In this document: positions 57,769-64,000 of the stretch, piece after piece
Numbering within the stretch: the stretch's first letter is position 1
How the letters are laid out: every line of letters begins with the position of its first letter
NCBI RefSeq assembly: GCF_003344045.1
Contig: NZ_QFWX01000002.1
Location: forward strand, 219,270 to 283,269
Length of the DNA: 64,000 nt
DNA from: Marinobacter vulgaris
GTDB taxonomy: Bacteria > Pseudomonadota > Gammaproteobacteria > Pseudomonadales > Oleiphilaceae
Direction: 5' to 3'
Notes under the pieces: generated by a model
Told to the model about the DNA's origin: nothing
Databases searched by the model: none
The model's input: only the letters and a program-made list of their open reading frames with translations
Translations under genes and position numbers: made by a program

Positions 57769-59754
57769 TTACCAGCGGGCAGTCAGAGCCGCGCGAACGG
57801 TGCGGCCCGGCTCGTTGACCTTGAAAAACTCCTGCCCCAGCGCGTCGGATTTGCTCACATGCGGTGCCCATGTTTTGTCAAAAACATTATCCAGGGCCCA
57901 GGTCAGGTTCAGGTTCGCCATCAGCGGGTGAGTACCGGACAGGTTGAGCACGCCGTAGCCGGGAGACGTGCCCGGGTCCAGACCCGACTCTTCATCGATC
58001 CGGTCCTGCCGGCGCGCCAGTGCCCACTCGGCTTCCAGAGTGTGCCCCTGGTGCGTCCACGCCACCGTCTGGATGAACTGGACCGGAGGAATCCGGGGCA
58101 GAGGCTTGTCGGCATCCCGGTTCTCACCCCGCACGGAGGCCAGTTTGCTGCTGGCGTTCCAGGTGCCATTACTCCATCCCAGTTCGCCTTCGACACCGAG
58201 AAGACGGGCATCAATGTTGGTATAACGGTCCTGGGAGCGCAGCACGTAGTCGTCCACCTGGTCTACCCAGAGGGCCGGGCGCCAGTTCCAGCTGCCTTCG
58301 CGGCCAGACAGACTGATTTCCAGTTTGTTGTGCTTTTCGGTATCCAGACCGGGATTACCAACCCAGGCATCCGTTTTGTTGACATAGCGTTCAGTCACAC
58401 CCGGACTGCGAACACTGTGGCTGGCTACAACATCCAGGCTTCTGCTCGGGGCATACCGCCACTCGCCGCTTACAAAACCGCTGATGTTGTCATCGATGGC
58501 CTCGGTATTGCTGGTCTGGTACTCACTTTCATAGCGGTCCAGGGCGGTAAAACCGCCCATTCCCGGAAGGTCTGCCCTGGTGGCGTCCATGTCCACCCGG
58601 TCGTACCTGAGTCCGCCGCCCAGCTGCAGGCCCGGACGAACGCGGGTGAACTGCTCAAAAAACACACCGACACGATCCCGCTCAACCCCCGGCCACATGT
58701 ATGAGACGACAACGCCCTGCCCCACGTTGTTGAGGGCGGCATCCCAATCATTGCTCTCGTAATCAACACCAACAGCCCAGTCGCTGTATTGGCCAGCGCT
58801 CTGATCCAATGTCAGCCGAACGCCACGGGTGCGGGTTTCCGAGTCCGTCAGCATTTTCATGGGCATGCCCATTTTCACCGGGGGCTCACGCAGACTGAAG
58901 TTATCCATCACATGGTCGACGTCGGCCTGCCAGGTCATCAGGTTCCAGCCGCCGTCAGCCACGGGCGCGCCAACCTCGAGGCGATACAGGTCGGTATCGG
59001 TTTCCGGTGCGTCCATACCCCGGCCCGGAAATTTCACGTCCCGCTCTTGCTGGCGACTGGCCATGGCTTTGATAAACAGGCCACTGGCGGCTGTCCATGC
59101 GGTATCCACCCGGCCCTCGGCATTCTCATAGGAGCTACGGACTTCCCTGCCATCACCGTCCTCATAGTCGTCCGCCTCGTCATGGCCGCCGGCCATTCTG
59201 AGATAGGCTCTGTCGTTGCCAACGGCTGCGCTGCCGTTCACCAGCCTGCCCTCGCCATTGTCTGAAGCGCCGAGGGTCAGGTGGCCCGCGGTCAGATTAC
59301 CGTCGGCAAACGCCGGCGCTGCTGTGGTAGCGACTATCTGGCCACCGGCGACAGGACCCCAACGCAACGTGCGGTTGTCTGTGCGTACCTCCAGCACCGG
59401 TGCCAGGGAGGTACTCAGGCGACTGGTGGGAGGGTCCATACGGCTCGGGCAGGCACCTTCAACACGCATGCCATCAAGCAGGACATCCACCCGTTCTTCA
59501 TTCTGGCCCCGGATGACCGGGTCCAGGCCACGCCCACCCATGCGGGAAAGCGATACCGACGGGTTGGAAGACAGACGCTCTACCGGCTCGGACTGAACCG
59601 CAGCCTCGGATAGCCGCGCTGTTTCTGCAGAACGGCCTTCGGTTACCCGGATCAGCAACGCATCCCCAGCGTCGGCCTGGGCATGGGCAATGGGTGTTAT
59701 GGCGCAGCCAGCCAGGGCCAGACTGATACAACGAGCCAGATAGTTCTTTGCCAT
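57769..59754 (-). CDS. TonB-dependent copper receptor, OprC/NosA-like
   Basis: Outer-membrane 22-stranded barrel (661 aa) that imports copper using TonB energy. After a signal peptide ending AHA it has a plug domain (MGGRGLDPVIRGQNEERVDVLLDGM, in parts) and a barrel ending in ARW, with the expected terminal aromatic. The copper motif reported for Pseudomonas OprC, CxxxM with HxM, is present: Cys102-x3-Met106 (CPSRMDPPTS) and His281-x-Met283. A Met-rich loop (KMGMPMKM, Met295 to 301) lies nearby. It is monocistronic, with tandem 13-mers upstream and a strong terminator downstream. Such receptors feed copper to nitrous oxide reductase or oxidases. Confidence 0.9.
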   Translation of the reverse strand: MAKNYLARCISLALAGCAITPIAHAQADAGDALLIRVTEGRSAETARLSEAAVQSEPVERLSSNPSVSLSRMGGRGLDPVIRGQNEERVDVLLDGMRVEGACPSRMDPPTSRLSTSLAPVLEVRTDNRTLRWGPVAGGQIVATTAAPAFADGNLTAGHLTLGASDNGEGRLVNGSAAVGNDRAYLRMAGGHDEADDYEDGDGREVRSSYENAEGRVDTAWTAASGLFIKAMASRQQERDVKFPGRGMDAPETDTDLYRLEVGAPVADGGWNLMTWQADVDHVMDNFSLREPPVKMGMPMKMLTDSETRTRGVRLTLDQSAGQYSDWAVGVDYESNDWDAALNNVGQGVVVSYMWPGVERDRVGVFFEQFTRVRPGLQLGGGLRYDRVDMDATRADLPGMGGFTALDRYESEYQTSNTEAIDDNISGFVSGEWRYAPSRSLDVVASHSVRSPGVTERYVNKTDAWVGNPGLDTEKHNKLEISLSGREGSWNWRPALWVDQVDDYVLRSQDRYTNIDARLLGVEGELGWSNGTWNASSKLASVRGENRDADKPLPRIPPVQFIQTVAWTHQGHTLEAEWALARRQDRIDEESGLDPGTSPGYGVLNLSGTHPLMANLNLTWALDNVFDKTWAPHVSKSDALGQEFFKVNEPGRTVRAALTARW

Positions 59755-59767
59755 GGGCGGGTCCTGT

Positions 59768-59793
59768 TATTGTGTGAGTCTATTGCGTGAGTC
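59768..59793 (-). repeat. Tandem 13-mer repeat in the copper receptor leader
   Basis: TATTGTGTGAGTC (59768-59780) is followed directly by TATTGCGTGAGTC (59781-59793), differing at one base. The pair ends 14 bases before the receptor start codon, so it could be a regulator site or affect translation. A direct repeat GCAAAT lies about 15-35 bases further upstream. The remainder of the 257-base gap to gdhA shows no clear promoter. Confidence 0.6.
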
Positions 59794-59852
59794 GTGTTGT
59801 GCCAGTGCAAATGAATGGCAAATTGTAAGATGCCTTTCACACGGTGGCTTGA

Positions 59853-61361
<1,509 letters not shown>

Positions 61362-61368
61362 TCCGGCC

Positions 61369-63945
61369 ATGACCAGCAAGGAACCTCTCCAGCCCTCAGA
61401 CCGGGTCTCTACCGGCCTGGATGGGCTGGACGAGGTTCTTGATGGCCTGCGCATCGGCGACAATGTGGTCTGGCGTGTGTCGGACCTCAACGATTATTGC
61501 CGCTTCGTACTCCCCTTCCTGGACGCAGCCGCCGCTTCCGGCCGGCAAATCATCTATCTCCGCTTTGGCGAACACCCGCCCATCATCGAACAACACGCTG
61601 CCGTACGCACCATCGAGATCAACGCCCTTGGCGGCTTCGAGAGCTTTACCAGCCGGGTATGGCATCTGATCGAACAGCATGGCCGTGGCGCTTTTTACGT
61701 GTGCGACAGCCTCAGCGAACTGCTCAACGCCTGGGCAACCGATGCCATGGTGGGGAATTTCTTCCGCGTGGTGTGTCCGCTCCTGTTTGAACTGGACACG
61801 GTGGCCTGGTTTGCTCTGCATCCGGACCGGCACTCCCGCATGACCCTGGATCGCATCCGCGAAACCACCCAGGTAATGATTGACGTGCAACGCCACGGCG
61901 ACAATGTCCAGATTCAACCCATCAAGGCCTGGCGCCGGCAATCTCCGACCATGTTCCTGCCCCATCGGGAGCAGGACGGCCAGTTCCAGCCCATCACCGA
62001 CAGCAGCGATGCAACCCGGCTTCAGGCCAGCCTTGAACTGGAACACCTGCACCGTCAGCCGCTACTGGATTACTGGGACCGCCTGTTCCAGGAGGCCAGC
62101 TGCGCGCTGGCAGAACAGGATGAAAACGGCATGGCCGACCTCCAGGAGCAGGTGCTGCAGGTGCTGATCAGCCGTGACCCGCAGATTCTGGAACTGGCAC
62201 GGCGCTATCTGTCACTGGAGGACCTGCTGGGCATCCGCAGCCGCTTGGTGGGCAGCGGCTACATCGGCGGCAAGGCCACCGGGATGCTGATTGCCCGTAA
62301 TATTCTGCTGAGAGAATCGCCAGAACTGTGGCAGCAATATCTGGAGCCCCACGACTCCAGTTACCTCGGCACCGACGCCTACTACGCCTTTCTGGTGCAC
62401 AACGGACTGTGGCCGGCAATCATGCGGCAACGGTCCGAGGCGGGCTACCTGACCGAGGCGCTCGCCTTGCGGGAAGGCATACTGGCTGGCCAGTTCCCCG
62501 GTGAAATCCGCACTGAACTGGAACGGCTGCTGGACCATTACGGCCAGTATCCCATCCTCGTACGCTCATCGAGCCTGCAGGAAGACGGTTTTGGCAATGC
62601 CTTCGCCGGCAAGTACGAAAGCGTGTTTCTGGTTAACCAGGGCGCGCCGGAACAACGGCTGACGGCTCTGAAAAACGCCATCAGACAGGTCTACGCGTCG
62701 TCCATGAGTGAAGATGCGCTGCGCTACCGGCAGCAGCGCGGGCTGGATCAGCGCGAAGAGCCCATGGCGCTACTGATCCAGCGGGTCAATGGCCGCTTCC
62801 ACGGCCGTTACTACCTGCCGGATGCAGCGGGAGTCGGGGTCTCGCAGAATACCTTTGCCTGGGACAGTACCATGGACCCGAAAGCCGGCATGGTGCGGAT
62901 GGTCATGGGCCTGGGTACCCGGGCAGTGGACCGGATTGAAGGCGATCATGCCTGTGTCATGGCCCTGGATCAGCCCACCCGGCAGCCCTTCCGTAACCAG
63001 GACGAATGCTACCGTTTCTCCCAGCACCTGGTGGACGTGCTGGATCTCCAGGACGGCACCTTGGACACGAGGCCCCTGAGCCAGCTGCTGGAAAACACCA
63101 GCCATCTTCCCATGGCCCACCTGGCGGAAATCGACCGGGCGGCCACCACGCGCGCCGAGCAGCTCGGCATGACAGGCCCTGTCTGGCGTCTGACTTTTCG
63201 ACCACTGGTGCGACAGGGGCCGTTCATTTCCCGGCTCTCGAACCTGCTACAGACCCTGGAGGCCGGTTACCGACACCCGGTGGATGTGGAGTTCACCCTT
63301 CACCTCGACGAACACGGGGACCCGTCCTTCAACCTGGTGCAGTGCCGGCCCCTGGCTACCGTGGGCGAAAACGGCCCGGTCAGCATCCCGGACCGGATAC
63401 CGGAGGAACGGATTCTGTTCCACACCAACGGTCACTTCATGGGGGGCAACATCAGCCTGGCTATTGAGCGGGTTATCCGTGTGGATGCGCCGGTTTACGC
63501 TAAGCTCACCGGCAGCCAGCGCTACGAGGTAGCGCGGTTGATTGGTGAACAGGTTCGCTCCGACAATATCCGGACCCTGCTGATCGGCCCCGGCCGCTGG
63601 GGCACCAGCAGCCCCGAACTGGGTGTTCCCGTGGGTTTTTCGGACATTGCCGGCATAGCGGCTCTGGTGGAGGTGGCGGAGAAAGCGGGCCAGATGGTGC
63701 CGGACCTGTCCTACGGCTCACACTTCTTCCAGGACTTGGTGGAAACAGGCATTGCCTATGCGGCCCTGTTCCCGGAAACCGACCAGTGCCGTTATTTTCC
63801 GGAGATTCTGGGCGAAACCCCTTCATCTACGGCAGGCACGCCCTCGCCGGACGCCGCTGTCAGGGTGCATGACCTCAGCCACCGGCCACTCCATCTGCGG
63901 GGGGATATTATCCGCCAGCAACTGATCTGTTTCTTTCCCGATTGA
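61369..63945 (+). CDS. Degenerate KaiC-like domain fused to PPDK/PEP synthase ATP-grasp domain
   Basis: An 858-aa protein of unknown role. Residues 1-200 resemble a KaiC/RadA-type RecA fold: STGLDGLDEVLDGL (14-27) and a Walker B-like FYVCDSLSELLNAW, but the Walker A loop is missing (RVSDLND follows where GxxGxGKT is expected). From about 285 it has a PPDK-N (ATP-grasp, pyruvate/PEP-binding) domain: GSGYIGGKATG (295-305), ILVRSSSLQEDGFGNAFAGKYESVF (396-420, in parts) and FNLVQCRPL. A further C-terminal region contains LLIGPGRWGTSSPELGVPV and LSYGSHFFQDLVE. The phosphohistidine swivel and TIM barrel of PEP synthase are absent, so it cannot run the full reaction. It follows gdhA by 7 bases. The last 55 bases of the window show no feature. 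Confidence 0.82.
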   Translation: MTSKEPLQPSDRVSTGLDGLDEVLDGLRIGDNVVWRVSDLNDYCRFVLPFLDAAAASGRQIIYLRFGEHPPIIEQHAAVRTIEINALGGFESFTSRVWHLIEQHGRGAFYVCDSLSELLNAWATDAMVGNFFRVVCPLLFELDTVAWFALHPDRHSRMTLDRIRETTQVMIDVQRHGDNVQIQPIKAWRRQSPTMFLPHREQDGQFQPITDSSDATRLQASLELEHLHRQPLLDYWDRLFQEASCALAEQDENGMADLQEQVLQVLISRDPQILELARRYLSLEDLLGIRSRLVGSGYIGGKATGMLIARNILLRESPELWQQYLEPHDSSYLGTDAYYAFLVHNGLWPAIMRQRSEAGYLTEALALREGILAGQFPGEIRTELERLLDHYGQYPILVRSSSLQEDGFGNAFAGKYESVFLVNQGAPEQRLTALKNAIRQVYASSMSEDALRYRQQRGLDQREEPMALLIQRVNGRFHGRYYLPDAAGVGVSQNTFAWDSTMDPKAGMVRMVMGLGTRAVDRIEGDHACVMALDQPTRQPFRNQDECYRFSQHLVDVLDLQDGTLDTRPLSQLLENTSHLPMAHLAEIDRAATTRAEQLGMTGPVWRLTFRPLVRQGPFISRLSNLLQTLEAGYRHPVDVEFTLHLDEHGDPSFNLVQCRPLATVGENGPVSIPDRIPEERILFHTNGHFMGGNISLAIERVIRVDAPVYAKLTGSQRYEVARLIGEQVRSDNIRTLLIGPGRWGTSSPELGVPVGFSDIAGIAALVEVAEKAGQMVPDLSYGSHFFQDLVETGIAYAALFPETDQCRYFPEILGETPSSTAGTPSPDAAVRVHDLSHRPLHLRGDIIRQQLICFFPD

Positions 63946-64000
63946 CGCCCCGCAATCCGGCGCGGAATTTCCCACCGATCACCGGCGTCTGCTGCTAGAA

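Overview
The window looks like a chromosomal segment of a marine, salt-adapted gammaproteobacterium, most likely Marinobacter or a close relative. This is inferred from gene content: a TRAP transporter closely resembling the Halomonas ectoine system TeaABC with its UspA partner, a Tat-exported high-potential iron-sulfur protein, a PomAB-type (sodium) flagellar stator, recC-recB-recD order, and GC-rich, densely packed genes. I see no insertion sequence, prophage, CRISPR array, tRNA or rRNA. The segment reads as ordinary core and accessory chromosome.

Layout. 1-9.4 kb: recC-recB-recD on the minus strand, with recD cut by the window edge. 9.6-13.7 kb: HiPIP, then teaABC plus a UspA gene. 13.9-21.2 kb (minus): a TakP-like TRAP binding protein overlapping potA-potB-potC-potD, followed by a membrane diguanylate cyclase. 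21.3-30.1 kb: chemoreceptor, SixA-CHAD fusion, DCC protein, RarD, rhodanese, YchJ, a membrane protein, a broken HD-GYP remnant, a PaaI-like thioesterase, a small ORF under a possible Fur box, and an RNase J-like enzyme. 30.3-35.3 kb: Hsp31-like protein, then an electrophile-detoxification block (glutathione-dependent formaldehyde dehydrogenase diverging from nemR-nemA-SDR, with matching operators). 35.4-40.6 kb: DASH cryptochrome with two small partners, a fructosamine-kinase-like protein, a DUF1232 protein and the stator genes. 40.8-44.8 kb: ATP-grasp / alpha-E / transglutaminase / Anbu proteasome-like cluster. 44.8-59.8 kb (minus): a copper TonB receptor, then two MFP-RND pairs, the second coupled to an ABC ATPase, an FtsX permease and an AttH-type lipoprotein. 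60.0-63.9 kb: gdhA and a large KaiC-like/PPDK-N fusion.

Several groups are joined by start/stop overlaps, so they are probably co-translated: recCBD; dctP-potABCD; MFP-RND-ABC-FtsX-AttH; MFP2-RND2; ATP-grasp/alpha-E. The best candidates for unfamiliar biology are the KaiC-like/PPDK-N fusion behind gdhA, the orphan TRAP binding protein wired into a polyamine ABC operon, the five-gene RND-plus-ABC-plus-AttH operon, and the Anbu cluster. Several regulatory signatures also stand out: paired NemR-like operators, an 18-nt inverted repeat before the cryptochrome, and tandem 13-mers before the copper receptor.
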